Positions 27,193 to 35,768 of a stretch of 64,000 bases of DNA are shown here, one piece after another. The notes under the pieces were generated by a model that was given only the letters and a program-made list of their open reading frames with translations, searched no databases and was not told where the DNA came from. A program made the translations under genes and the position numbers. Source of the DNA: Marivirga arenosa (lineage in GTDB: Bacteria; Bacteroidota; Bacteroidia; Cytophagales; Cyclobacteriaceae); contig NZ_CP129970.2 in NCBI RefSeq assembly GCF_030503895.2, positions 1,676,001-1,740,000 of the forward strand. The letters are read 5' to 3'. Numbering within the stretch: the stretch's first letter is position 1; the number at the start of each line of letters is the position of its first letter.

Positions 27193-27933
27193 ATGAAATT
27201 CTTCTATGCAATTATATTGACCTTAACAAGCATTACGGCTAATGCGCAACAATTACAGTCTGTTGTATTTTCTGGAGGGAAAAACTTTGTGGGGAAAGAC
27301 GTTCTTCAATTAGAATATGGATTAAATATTGAACGATTGAATAATTCCCTCAATGTTTACAATCAACAATTATCACAGTATGGATTAATTAAATATGGGG
27401 TCTTACATAATTTGGATATCTCATTTAGTTATAATTTTTCGCAGCAACAAGTTTTCGTTTCTGACCAAATGAGAAGATCAAATGGACTTACCAATTTTAC
27501 TGCTGGTTTTAAGAAAAAGATTAGTAAAAACTTTTCCTTAAAATCTGATTTAGGGTTTTCAAGGAATGAGTTTGACAATCTTGTAGGGGCAGCACAGATC
27601 ACAGCAATTTCAGAACACAATATTGATAGTTTTTTAGCTTGGGAGAACAATTTAGGGCTCAGCTGGGGCTCAGGTGCCCCATATGCTAATTTAATGTACC
27701 TCTCAGGCATAACTTTCACTATTCCCTACCCATTAGATATAATTATTGAATATTACGGCCAATATGGTAGAGAGAGCTGGGATAATTATGCTAACCTAGG
27801 AATAGGATATTATTTTTCAGCTGATATTATGATAGAAGCCTATGCTGGCTTCGGAAATACAAATGATCAGGATACCACTTTCGTTTCTTTAAATCTTTAT
27901 TGGAGATTGGTTCCAGCACGATATAACAAATAA
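27193..27933 (+). CDS. Outer-membrane barrel, phenol-pathway transporter-like (copy 2)
   Basis: A 246-residue exported barrel (signal about 1-18, ending ANAQQ) sharing the plan of the previous gene: VFSGGKNFVGKDVLQLEYGL against GAANGAGTVGKGILQFQTGI, YGVLHNLDISFSYNF against FGLRERFEVSTVINH, and SADIMIEAYAGFGNTND near the end. The pair arose by tandem duplication and diverged strongly. Both lie in the probable operon that begins with the PAS-DHp protein. The C-terminal SLNLYWRLVPA is barrel-like but does not end with F. Confidence 0.75.
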   Translation: MKFFYAIILTLTSITANAQQLQSVVFSGGKNFVGKDVLQLEYGLNIERLNNSLNVYNQQLSQYGLIKYGVLHNLDISFSYNFSQQQVFVSDQMRRSNGLTNFTAGFKKKISKNFSLKSDLGFSRNEFDNLVGAAQITAISEHNIDSFLAWENNLGLSWGSGAPYANLMYLSGITFTIPYPLDIIIEYYGQYGRESWDNYANLGIGYYFSADIMIEAYAGFGNTNDQDTTFVSLNLYWRLVPARYNK

Positions 27934-28047
27934 AATTCGATTGTTTATTCCCTAAGAACTATTTTTAAAATCATTTCGTTTTTATTTTTACTAAAGATTA
28001 AAAAGTAATAGTCCTATCTTTGTATTTCATTTATTAAAGTAATTATA

Positions 28048-28980
28048 ATGGCAGTTGCAGTTAAAGAAAACTTAAAACACAGGAAAAAAGGAACCTGGAA
28101 AAAAGAAATAAGCTTTGCTATAGTTCATTTATTGCCGCTTGGAGCAATATGGACAGGGGCTACTTGGTTCGATTGGACAGTTTGTGCATTTTTATATGTT
28201 TGGAGAATGTTTTGGGTTACAGGAGGTTACCACAGGTATTTTTCACATAGAAGCTATAATACATCTAGGTGGTTTCAGTTTTTAATTGCATTTTTTGCTC
28301 AAACCTCAGCTCAAAAAGGAGCCTTATGGTGGGCTTCTCATCACAGGCATCATCACAGAAATAGTGATACTTTAAAAGATCCTCATAGTATGCTACATTT
28401 TGGATTTTGGTATTCTCATGTGGGTTGGATTATAGGTTCTGACTTCAAGAAAACAGATTTTAAAGTCATTAATGACTACAGCAAATATCCTGAACTAAGA
28501 TGGTTAAATAAAAACTATCTGGTTCCTCCTGTGATATTGGCTTTAACCGTAATGGCTTTGGGTGGTATAGTAAATGGAGGAAGTATTCTAGCTATGTTCA
28601 CATCAGCCGGATTTTCTACTTTATTTATAGGCTTCTTTTTAAGTACCATCATACTGTATCATGCTACATTCTCAATAAACAGCATTATGCATAAGTTTGG
28701 GAAACAACGTTATGAAACAGGGGATGAGTCAAGAAATAGTGTTTGGTTAGCCTTATTAACTTTAGGGGAAGGCTGGCATAATAACCACCATTATTACGAA
28801 AGTTCTGCACGCCAAGGATTTTTCTGGTGGGAAGTGGATCTTACTTACTATGGGCTTAAATTTATGTCAATGTTAGGTTTAATTTGGGACTTGAAACCAG
28901 TGCCAAAACATATCAAGAAATCAAAAAATAGAGCAGAAGCAAAAGCTTTAAAAGAACAGATGAAAAAGCAAGTAGCATAA
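28048..28980 (+). CDS. Acyl-CoA/acyl-lipid delta-9 desaturase
   Basis: A 310-residue membrane-bound di-iron desaturase. Three histidine boxes are present: HRYFSHR at 62-68, HHRHHH at about 98-103 and HNNHH at about 243-247. Four hydrophobic segments fit the family's two hairpins. The enzyme introduces a double bond into saturated acyl chains using oxygen, which controls membrane fluidity in marine bacteria. A TATCTTTG at 28015-28022 is a good -7 element 25 bases upstream of the start. The basic tail KSKNRAEAKALKEQMKK is unusual but harmless. Confidence 0.92.
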   Translation: MAVAVKENLKHRKKGTWKKEISFAIVHLLPLGAIWTGATWFDWTVCAFLYVWRMFWVTGGYHRYFSHRSYNTSRWFQFLIAFFAQTSAQKGALWWASHHRHHHRNSDTLKDPHSMLHFGFWYSHVGWIIGSDFKKTDFKVINDYSKYPELRWLNKNYLVPPVILALTVMALGGIVNGGSILAMFTSAGFSTLFIGFFLSTIILYHATFSINSIMHKFGKQRYETGDESRNSVWLALLTLGEGWHNNHHYYESSARQGFFWWEVDLTYYGLKFMSMLGLIWDLKPVPKHIKKSKNRAEAKALKEQMKKQVA

Positions 28981-29055
28981 ATTTTTAAATTTTTTTTGAA
29001 TTGCTATTGTATTTTAAAAACTGCCTATTAAATTTGCAATCCCAATCGGGGAAAA

Positions 29056-29128
29056 GCGAGAGTAGCTCAGCTGGTAGAGCGCAACCTTGCCAAGGTTGAG
29101 GTCGCGAGTTCGAACCTCGTCTCCCGCT
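29056..29128 (+). tRNA. tRNA-Gly (GCC)
   Basis: A complete 73-base cloverleaf. The anticodon loop TTGCCAA gives GCC (Gly), the D-arm is GCTC...GAGC and the T-arm has TTCGAAC. CCA is not encoded. Position 4 is A opposite C69 in the acceptor stem (GCGAGAG with CTCCCGC), a mismatch where G-C is usual. Confidence 0.95.
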
Positions 29129-29137
29129 CAAAAAGAG

Positions 29138-29169
29138 AATAAGTGAGCATTAGGCTCACTTATTTTTTT
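29138..29169 (+). terminator. Hairpin and T-run between two tRNAs
   Basis: AATAAGTGAGC (29138-29148), loop ATTAG, GCTCACTTATT (29154-29164), then T-run to 29169. It separates tRNA-Gly from tRNA-Leu. Confidence 0.8.
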
Positions 29170-29189
29170 GACACAAACAAGACATCTCA

Positions 29190-29273
29190 GCCGGGATGGT
29201 GAAATTGGTAGACACGCAAGACTTAAAATCTTGTGAGCATTAGCTCGTGCGGGTTCAAGTCCCGCTCCTGGCA
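29190..29273 (+). tRNA. tRNA-Leu (TAA)
   Basis: A class II tRNA of 84 bases with a long variable arm. Anticodon loop CTTAAAA gives TAA (Leu). Acceptor arms GCCGGGA and TCCTGGC pair with one G-U. The T-loop is TTCAAGT. CCA is not encoded. Confidence 0.95.
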
Positions 29274-29275
29274 CA

Positions 29276-29304
29276 AAAGCTTCTCAGCAATGGGAAGCTT
29301 TTTG
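29276..29304 (+). terminator. Terminator after tRNA-Leu
   Basis: AAAGCTTC (29276-29283), 10-base loop, GAAGCTTT (29294-29301) and T-run. Confidence 0.85.
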
Positions 29305-29339
29305 TATTTATAGCCCTTTCTGTTTTTTATAGTATTAAT

Positions 29340-29561
29340 TTACCTCTCTAAGTTTTTAATAATTCTACCTGTTTTTAAAGCTTTTGAATTTGATTCAAAT
29401 GAAATTGAAGTTTTAAGCCCTCTGGGTTGACCTCTCTTTGACCAAATTTTATTTAACGTTGAATTATGAAACTCTAGTCTCTTTTCTGGATTTTGAGAAT
29501 AACCAATATAGAATTTATTGATTTTTGAAGAGAATAGGATGTAAACGAAAAATGTGCTCAT
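29340..29561 (-). CDS. Small GIY-YIG nuclease-domain protein
   Basis: A 73-residue protein with the UvrC-type/homing GIY-YIG N-terminal motif FVYILFSSKINKFYIGYSQN (the GIY and YIG elements become VYI and YIG) and RLEFHN. Family members of this type usually run to 80-100 residues and end in a lysine-rich helix (ALKREKEIK...WKR). Here KALKTGRIIKNLER is the last part, so the C-terminus is short. The gene sits between tRNA-Leu and tRNA-Asn, a spot where such small nuclease genes are often found. Function, if any, is unknown. Confidence 0.7.
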   Translation of the reverse strand: MSTFFVYILFSSKINKFYIGYSQNPEKRLEFHNSTLNKIWSKRGQPRGLKTSISFESNSKALKTGRIIKNLER

Positions 29562-29585
29562 AGTCTAATATAAACAAAAGAGCAT

Positions 29586-29612
29586 AAAAAAAGCCTTACA
29601 TTTCTGTAAGGC
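29586..29612 (-). terminator. Terminator after tRNA-Asn
   Basis: GCCTTACA (29593-29600), loop TTTC, TGTAAGGC (29605-29612), followed on the minus strand by seven T (A-run 29586-29592). Confidence 0.85.
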
Positions 29613-29615
29613 TTG

Positions 29616-29689
29616 CTCCTCTTCTTGGACTCGAACCAAGGACCCTCTGATTAACAGTCAGATGCTCTAACCAGCTGAGCTAAAGAGGA
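29616..29689 (-). tRNA. tRNA-Asn (GTT)
   Basis: A 74-base cloverleaf on the minus strand. Anticodon loop CTGTTAA gives GTT (Asn); acceptor arms TCCTCTT and AAGAGGA pair fully; discriminator base G. CCA is not encoded. Confidence 0.96.
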
Positions 29690-29896
29690 ATTTTCCCGTT
29701 TGGGAATGCAAATATGCATGGCGCTTTCATTATTTCCAAATACTTCCTTAAAAAAAATTAAAAATATTTTAACGAGTAAAAAATGGCACAGCCAATGAAG
29801 GTAAATTCAATAAAAGACGTCAAAATGACATTATTATATTTCAATATTCAACAAAATATGACATAATGGCTTATTTATAAAATTTTAAGCAATTGG

Positions 29897-29912
29897 TATA
29901 GAATTTTCTATA
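29897..29912. promoter_or_regulatory. Inverted repeat upstream of the Hsp20 gene
   Basis: TATAGAA-TT-TTCTATA, arms of seven bases, lies 41 bases upstream of the small heat-shock gene in an otherwise AT-rich 263-base gap with no other clear feature. It may be an operator. Confidence 0.35.
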
Positions 29913-29952
29913 GTGTTTATGAATTTGATTTTAAACCTTAAAACAAAAAATT

Positions 29953-30393
29953 ATGACACTTATAAAGTATAACCCAAGTTTACCTAATACTGAAAACAGA
30001 AGCTTTTCAAGTTTATTAGACAGATTCTTTAATGAATCATTTAACGGTATAGGAAAAGAGATGCAACACTTCTCTCCACAAGTAGATATTGCAGAAACTA
30101 AAACTGCTTTTGAAATTGCAGTTGCGGCTCCTGGAATGAAAAAAGATGATTTTAACATTAACATGAATGATGGTTCAATTATCATTTCTGGAGAGAGAAA
30201 ATTTGAAGAAAAAAAGGATGAAAAAAACTTTCATTCAGTAGAAACTCAATATGGTTCATTTTCAAGAACATTTCATCTTCCAGAAAACATAAAAGAAGAT
30301 AAAATTGAAGCCACTTATCAGGATGGAATTTTAAATATTACAATTCCAAAAGATGAGAAAAAGGAATTAAAAAGAACCATTCAAGTAAAATAA
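29953..30393 (+). CDS. Hsp20/alpha-crystallin small heat-shock protein
   Basis: A 146-residue protein of the IbpA/Hsp20 family, an ATP-independent holdase that binds unfolding proteins. The N-terminal arm (about 1-40) carries FSSLLDRFFNESFNG. The alpha-crystallin domain follows, with SPQVDIAETKTAFEIAVAAPGM, IIISGERKFEEKK, YGSFSRTFHLPENI and GILNITIPK. The C-terminal I-X-I tail is weak (TIQVK). The start ATG at 29953 is preceded by A-rich DNA. A terminator follows at 30415. Confidence 0.93.
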   Translation: MTLIKYNPSLPNTENRSFSSLLDRFFNESFNGIGKEMQHFSPQVDIAETKTAFEIAVAAPGMKKDDFNINMNDGSIIISGERKFEEKKDEKNFHSVETQYGSFSRTFHLPENIKEDKIEATYQDGILNITIPKDEKKELKRTIQVK

Positions 30394-30414
30394 TCAACAC
30401 TTAAATAAATTATT

Positions 30415-30436
30415 AAGGGGCTAATGGCCCCTTTTT
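30415..30436 (+). terminator. Terminator after the Hsp20 gene
   Basis: AAGGGGC (30415-30421), loop TAATG, GCCCCTT (30427-30433), then T-run. Confidence 0.85.
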
Positions 30437-30498
30437 ACTTTTTAAACAATATGATTAAAAACCACAGCGTTAATTGTGCGTTTTAGATGTAAATTAAA

Positions 30499-31989
30499 AT
30501 GAGTTATAAGATGGAAAAGAAGCAGTTTTTTTTAGGAATTATTTTTGCCTCTATCCTTAGTGCTGTAATATCAGTGGGAGGCTATGTATATTTTAATCCA
30601 AGTCCATCAGCAACGGACAATAAAAGTTTTGAAGAAATTCAAGCAGACAATACACGCTTTTCAAGTTTTTTAGATGAAACAGAATACAATGTACCCGAAG
30701 GCATCAATTTCATACATGCCGCTGAAGAGGTAACCAAAGGAGTTGTGCATATTAAGGCTCAAGTTGAACGTGATATGCCTAGATCACGATCACCATTTGA
30801 AGAGTTATTCAGAGATTATTACGGAGACCGAGGCCAGCAGCCAAGAAAAGGACAATCCTCTGGTTCTGGAGTGATCATTTCTCCCGATGGTTATATTGTA
30901 ACTAATAATCATGTAGTGGATAATGCAACGGAATTAGAAGTCGTATTACATGATAATAGAAGCTATACCGCACAAGTAATCGGAACTGACCCCAATACGG
31001 ACATCGCTTTAATAAAAATTGATGAGGAGGATTTAAATTTTGTTGAATTCGGGAACTCCGATAATACTAAAGTAGGTGAGTGGGTACTAGCAGTAGGGAA
31101 TCCTTTTAATTTAACATCAACAGTTACTGCCGGTATTGTGAGTGCAAAAGCAAGAAACATTAATATCTTAAACAGACAAAATCGCTATGGAATTGAATCA
31201 TTTATTCAAACTGACGCTGCGGTGAATCCAGGTAACAGTGGTGGAGCTTTAGTGAATTTATCTGGGAAATTAATTGGGGTAAATACAGCTATTGCGACTC
31301 CAACTGGAAGTTTTGCAGGTTATTCTTTTGCCGTTCCTTCTATTTTGGTTCAAAAAGTTGTAAATGATTTAAAAGAATACGGAGTTGTACAAAGAGCTGT
31401 TCTAGGAGTAAGTATTTTAGACTTAAATGACCCTCGATTGGAAAATAAAGACTTTCCTACAAACTCTGGTGTATTTGTAGCGGCTATTAATCCAGGCAGT
31501 GCAGCCGAAGAAGCAGGTATGGAGGATGAAGATATCATTATTAAAATTAATGATAAGGAGGTTACTAATGTAGCGGAATTGCAAGAGCAAATTGCTCGTT
31601 ATAGTCCAGGTGAAAAAGTTAAGGTTACTTATTTGCGTGATGGAAATGAGCAAACTGCTAATGTGGAGCTGAAAAACTTAATGAATAGCACGGAGGTAGT
31701 AAAAGCTAGCACAGCTAAAATGTTAGGTGGCGCAACTTTTGAAGATCTTACAGCGGAAGAAATGGAAAGATTAGACATAAAAGGTGGAGCAAAAGTAGTA
31801 GAAGTAAAAGAAGGAAAATGGAAGGATATAGGAATAGAAGAAGGATTCATTATTACTGCAGTTGATAAAGGTGCTGTAGCCAATACTGAAGATCTAATTG
31901 AAACTTTACAAGGAAAGCAAGGTGGAGTTTTAATCGAAGGAATATATCCTGATGGTACAAAAGCCTATTATGGAATGGGATGGCAATAA
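30499..31989 (+). CDS. HtrA/DegP-type periplasmic serine protease
   Basis: A 496-residue protease/chaperone. A signal anchor lies near residues 8-28, then the trypsin-like domain: His in TNNHVVD (about 138), Asp in NTDIALIKI (about 168), and Ser in GNSGGALVN (about 246). Two PDZ domains follow; the first has GVFVAAINPGSAAEEAGME and a VTYLRDG core, the second is shorter. It degrades or refolds damaged envelope proteins. The start is ATG 30499, or ATG 30511 (MEKKQFFLG), which would fit a signal peptide equally well. It is near the Hsp20 gene, both stress-related. Confidence 0.93.
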   Translation: MSYKMEKKQFFLGIIFASILSAVISVGGYVYFNPSPSATDNKSFEEIQADNTRFSSFLDETEYNVPEGINFIHAAEEVTKGVVHIKAQVERDMPRSRSPFEELFRDYYGDRGQQPRKGQSSGSGVIISPDGYIVTNNHVVDNATELEVVLHDNRSYTAQVIGTDPNTDIALIKIDEEDLNFVEFGNSDNTKVGEWVLAVGNPFNLTSTVTAGIVSAKARNINILNRQNRYGIESFIQTDAAVNPGNSGGALVNLSGKLIGVNTAIATPTGSFAGYSFAVPSILVQKVVNDLKEYGVVQRAVLGVSILDLNDPRLENKDFPTNSGVFVAAINPGSAAEEAGMEDEDIIIKINDKEVTNVAELQEQIARYSPGEKVKVTYLRDGNEQTANVELKNLMNSTEVVKASTAKMLGGATFEDLTAEEMERLDIKGGAKVVEVKEGKWKDIGIEEGFIITAVDKGAVANTEDLIETLQGKQGGVLIEGIYPDGTKAYYGMGWQ

Positions 31990-32014
31990 ATCCTAACTTT
32001 TGTAAATAATTTTG

Positions 32015-32044
32015 AAAGGCACTCCAATAAGGGTGCCTTTTTCT
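32015..32044 (+). terminator. Terminator after the HtrA gene
   Basis: AAAGGCAC (32015-32022), 10-base loop, GTGCCTTT (32033-32040) and T-rich tail. Confidence 0.85.
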
Positions 32045-32183
32045 TTTGTTATCCTTTAAAAAAAGCCAATTTTGTGCAATTAAAATTTGGGAAGGCAGGT
32101 CGAAATCAATGTATTATGGTTAAAAACCTGTTTTAAACTGTTTAAACACCTAAAACACCTATAAATATTATTAATTGAATACT

Positions 32184-33734
32184 ATGGACATTAAGAAAAC
32201 TTACGGCTTAGAGGAAGCCCTTAAAAAATTAGGAGTTAAAGAACATAATGGCGGTACTTCAACAGGAAGTAACTGGATGGAAGGAAGTGGAAAAATAAGC
32301 TCTGTTTCTCCAGTTGATGGTAAAGAGATTGCATCTTTAGGCGTAACTACTGCTGAAGATTACGAAAAAACAATTCAAGCTGCTTCTGAAGCATTCAAAA
32401 CTTGGAGCAATATGCCTGCTCCAGAAAGAGGTGAAATCGTTCGTCAGTTTGGTAATAGATTAAGAGAATTAAAAGATCCGTTAGGTAGATTAGTATCTTA
32501 TGAAATGGGTAAATCACTTCAAGAAGGATGGGGTGAAGTTCAAGAAATGATTGACATTTGTGATTTTGCTGTTGGTTTATCTCGTCAACTATACGGCTTA
32601 ACCATTAAATCAGAGCGTCCTGATCACGCTATGCAAGAGCAATGGCATCCATTAGGAATTACCGCTATCATTTCTGCATTCAACTTCCCAGTGGCGGTAT
32701 GGAGTTGGAATACGGCTTTGGCTTGGGTTTGTGGGAATGTTACCGTATGGAAACCATCTGAGAAAGCACCACTAACTGGTATTGCTTGCCAAAATATCAT
32801 CGCTGAAGTATTAAAAGAGAATAATATGCCGGAAGGGGTTTCATGCTTGGTAAATGGTGATTATAAAGTGGGTGAAATGATGACTAAAGATTCAAGAATT
32901 CCATTAGTATCCGCTACAGGCTCCATTAGAATGGGTAAAATCGTAGGTCAGGAAGTGGCTTCAAGATTAGGGAAATCCATTTTAGAATTAGGCGGTAATA
33001 ATGCTATGATCATCACCAAAGAAGCAGATCTTAAAATGACCCTAATTGGTGCCGTTTTTGGTGCTGTAGGTACTGCTGGTCAAAGATGTACTTCTACTCG
33101 TAGGTTAATCATTCATGAAGACATTTTCGATGAGTTGATTGATAAAATTAAAAATGCTTATTCACAATTAAGCATTGGTAATCCGCTTGATGAGAAAAAC
33201 CACGTGGGACCTGTAATAGATAAAGACTCTGTAAATAATTACTTAAATGCTATTGAAAAAGCGAAAGCGGAAGGTGGTAAAGTTTTAATTGAAGGAGGTG
33301 TATTAGAAGGTGAAGGATATGAAAGTGGGTGTTACGTTAAGCCAGCTGTAATTGAAGCTGAAAATCATTATGAAATTGTTCAAGAAGAAACTTTTGCCCC
33401 CATTCTTTATGTGATGAAGTATAAAGGAGATGTACAAAATGCTATTGACATGCAAAATGATGTGAAGCAAGGGCTTTCTTCTGCCATCATGACTAACAGC
33501 ATGCAAGAAGCCCACAGGTTCCTTTCTTCTAGAGGGTCTGATTGTGGTATTGCAAATGTGAACATTGGTACTTCAGGTGCCGAAATTGGTGGTGCATTCG
33601 GTGGTGAGAAAGAAACCGGTGGTGGCCGTGAGTCAGGATCAGATGCATGGAAAGCTTATATGAGAAGACAAACGAATACCTTGAATTATGGTAATTCTTT
33701 ACCACTTGCTCAAGGGATTAAATTTGATATTTAA
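32184..33734 (+). CDS. Aldehyde dehydrogenase, ALDH7/AmaB type
   Basis: A 516-residue NAD-dependent dehydrogenase from ATG 32184. The general base Glu268 is in LELGGNNAMI and the nucleophile Cys302 in GTAGQRCTSTRR. The NNAM after LELGG and the whole profile match the ALDH7A1 family (alpha-aminoadipic semialdehyde or piperidine-6-carboxylate dehydrogenase), which oxidises lysine-derived semialdehyde. ALDH7 members can also act on betaine aldehyde or other substrates. The C-terminal GAFGGEKETGGGRESGSDAWK is also typical. It stands alone with its own terminator. Confidence 0.9.
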   Translation: MDIKKTYGLEEALKKLGVKEHNGGTSTGSNWMEGSGKISSVSPVDGKEIASLGVTTAEDYEKTIQAASEAFKTWSNMPAPERGEIVRQFGNRLRELKDPLGRLVSYEMGKSLQEGWGEVQEMIDICDFAVGLSRQLYGLTIKSERPDHAMQEQWHPLGITAIISAFNFPVAVWSWNTALAWVCGNVTVWKPSEKAPLTGIACQNIIAEVLKENNMPEGVSCLVNGDYKVGEMMTKDSRIPLVSATGSIRMGKIVGQEVASRLGKSILELGGNNAMIITKEADLKMTLIGAVFGAVGTAGQRCTSTRRLIIHEDIFDELIDKIKNAYSQLSIGNPLDEKNHVGPVIDKDSVNNYLNAIEKAKAEGGKVLIEGGVLEGEGYESGCYVKPAVIEAENHYEIVQEETFAPILYVMKYKGDVQNAIDMQNDVKQGLSSAIMTNSMQEAHRFLSSRGSDCGIANVNIGTSGAEIGGAFGGEKETGGGRESGSDAWKAYMRRQTNTLNYGNSLPLAQGIKFDI

Positions 33735-33742
33735 TTTTTTCT

Positions 33743-33774
33743 GAAAATGCACACAATTATTCGTGTGCATTTTC
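33743..33774 (+). terminator. Hairpin after the ALDH gene
   Basis: Perfect 12-base arms GAAAATGCACAC and GTGTGCATTTTC with an 8-base loop. The T content is within the stem end; likely terminator. Confidence 0.7.
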
Positions 33775-33839
33775 TATATTGAAATGTTTTTAAAAAATAT
33801 TGATTTTATTAACTTGGTTTAAAATATAAATTGTTCAAT

Positions 33840-34247
33840 ATGAGTAAGTATAATTCTGTGATGTTAATCGATGACAATGAAATCGATAATTTGATTAACC
33901 AAAAGATGGTTGAAGCTGCTGGCTTATCAAAATATATTTATACTCACACAGGTGCTAAAAGCGCAATTGAGTTCTTAAAAAATATTGAACAATTAGATGA
34001 TAATATAGTGTCTAACGTATTACCAGATATTATATTTTTAGACATTGATATGCCATTAATGGATGGCTTCCAATTCTTGGAAGAGTTCAATAAATTGAAA
34101 GATAGCACTAAAGAAAAGTGCAAGATTGTAATGCTTACTTCATCTATAAATCCACAAGATGTTAGCAAGTCTAAAAAATATGATGCAGTTAAAAAGTATT
34201 TGAATAAACCATTGTCACAGGAAAGCTTAACTGACTTATCACTCTAA
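33840..34247 (+). CDS. Single-domain response regulator
   Basis: A 135-residue receiver with no output domain (from ATG 33840; a TTG at 33831 is in frame). The acidic pocket DD is at 11-12, phosphoacceptor Asp68 is in IFLDIDMP, followed by DGFQF, a conserved Ser/Thr in MLTSS and Lys in NKPL. Such stand-alone receivers pass phosphate between kinases or bind targets, as in CheY and Spo0F. No kinase gene adjoins it here. A bidirectional terminator separates it from the convergent gene at 34326. Confidence 0.88.
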   Translation: MSKYNSVMLIDDNEIDNLINQKMVEAAGLSKYIYTHTGAKSAIEFLKNIEQLDDNIVSNVLPDIIFLDIDMPLMDGFQFLEEFNKLKDSTKEKCKIVMLTSSINPQDVSKSKKYDAVKKYLNKPLSQESLTDLSL

Positions 34248-34270
34248 GTGAATAAACAACATTGATCAAT

Positions 34271-34306
34271 AAAAAAACCATTTGAATTATTTCAAATGGT
34301 TTTTTT
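34271..34306. terminator. Bidirectional terminator
   Basis: AACCATTTGAA (34276-34286), loop TTAT, TTCAAATGGTT (34291-34301), with an A-run before and a T-run after, between two convergent genes. Confidence 0.85.
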
Positions 34307-34325
34307 ATCGTAAAAATATCTTGAA

Positions 34326-35768
34326 CTATACCACTAATTTTTTGATGATGTCATCATTAAATTCCAGCAATAAAGTAGGAGCAAAGTGTTGTTGTGGCTC
34401 TACGGTTTTAAATTTTTTCACTAGTTCACTAATTTTCTCTTCTTTATTTCTTTTGGATTCGCTTAATGAGATTTTCATGATTTTATTCAACACCTGAATA
34501 TTCATACAGTTCTCTTTTCCGATAATACGGATTTGACGCTGAATACTGTTGATTAACTGATTGAATAATTCATAATCACGCATTAAGCAATACTCTAAAG
34601 CTAAAAGAGTCTTTATCTCCAATTGTGCATTTTGGTATTTCTTTAGACTAACATCATTCAATAAGTTATTTAACCATTTAGCGGCCTCTTCATGTTTGTC
34701 ATCAAAATGGCAACTTAAAGATCTGTAAGTAGCATAAGTAATATATTGAGGAATATCATCTTTATCAGCTTCAAAGTCTTGAAATAAAGCCGCATTCTCC
34801 TCTGATAACTTGATTTTATCTGGGAGTCTTTTTGATCGCTGCAGTTTGGTAATTAAAAACTGAGCCGGATAGGTAAATAAGTTAAAGTTTGATAAGAATG
34901 CTGCACATGATTCATTTACTTCTTCAAAATAATTCTCTGCTTTTCTATATAATCTGTAGTGATTATAATATTCAAGTTTCAAGAATTCATAGACTAGTTT
35001 TAAATGAAAATAAATTGAATCTAGGCTGTATAATTCAAAAATACCGTCAGCTTTGGCTAATATATCTTCAATAGGATCAAGGTCAACATCTGTTTCATCT
35101 TCTTCTACAAATAGGCGGTGGAAGATATTAAGACAGTTTTTATATATGAATAATCTGTGAGAGTCATAAATCTGACAAGTATTCAACATTTCCTTATTTA
35201 ATAAAACCAACTCAAGTTTGTTAGTTTCATCACCTGTAAGTGAGTAGTTACCAAATTTAATAAAATAGCTGCTTAAAAGGTCCTCCGCTTTATCAACCGC
35301 GAGCATATACGCTACATGTCGGTTATACAATTGGCTATACTGAAAATATTCCTCAGTATTTTGATGTAATTTCTTTAATGCTTTATAAACAATGGTTAAC
35401 TCATTAGAAAGATCATAATCAATTAATTCTTTCTCCAGCTTTTTTAAAGTCGCAATGGCGATAGCCTTTTTCTTGGTGAAAATGATTTCATTAATATTGG
35501 CTACTTTCTTTAGAATGTCCGTTCTAGGGTTTTCCATCTGCTGAAGCAGATATTCCTCAATTTTTTGGTTAAGTCTAGACCTTAAAGTGTAATAAGCATT
35601 CGTATTCACTTCAAGTTCTTCCATAATGGCATGATCACTTGAAGAACTTTCACGCATCGATTTTAGTAAATACGCAGATTTTTCTGCGCCTCCTGTTGAT
35701 AAACTTTCATGAACTGCCTGATAATCAGCATCTGAAAGTTGCATGATAATATTCTTTAGTTTCGCCAT
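34326..35768 (-). CDS. Hypothetical helical-repeat protein
   Basis: A 480-residue cytoplasmic protein predicted to be almost entirely alpha-helical, with no signal peptide or membrane segment. The opening (IIMQLSDADYQAVHESLSTG) and the repeated aromatic/leucine pattern (HLKLVYEFLKLEYYNHYRLY, FNLFTYPAQFLITKLQ) resemble a TPR-like solenoid, but no repeat matches the TPR consensus well. I do not recognise the family. It lies alone on the minus strand between two plus-strand genes. Length and clean coding character argue that it is real and perhaps restricted to Cytophagales. Confidence 0.7.
   Translation of the reverse strand: MAKLKNIIMQLSDADYQAVHESLSTGGAEKSAYLLKSMRESSSSDHAIMEELEVNTNAYYTLRSRLNQKIEEYLLQQMENPRTDILKKVANINEIIFTKKKAIAIATLKKLEKELIDYDLSNELTIVYKALKKLHQNTEEYFQYSQLYNRHVAYMLAVDKAEDLLSSYFIKFGNYSLTGDETNKLELVLLNKEMLNTCQIYDSHRLFIYKNCLNIFHRLFVEEDETDVDLDPIEDILAKADGIFELYSLDSIYFHLKLVYEFLKLEYYNHYRLYRKAENYFEEVNESCAAFLSNFNLFTYPAQFLITKLQRSKRLPDKIKLSEENAALFQDFEADKDDIPQYITYATYRSLSCHFDDKHEEAAKWLNNLLNDVSLKKYQNAQLEIKTLLALEYCLMRDYELFNQLINSIQRQIRIIGKENCMNIQVLNKIMKISLSESKRNKEEKISELVKKFKTVEPQQHFAPTLLLEFNDDIIKKLVV

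Noticed and set aside
29783-29866. A 27-codon frame (MAQPMKVNSIKD...) in the gap before the Hsp20 gene
   Set aside because: Too short, no promoter at a suitable place and no structural character.
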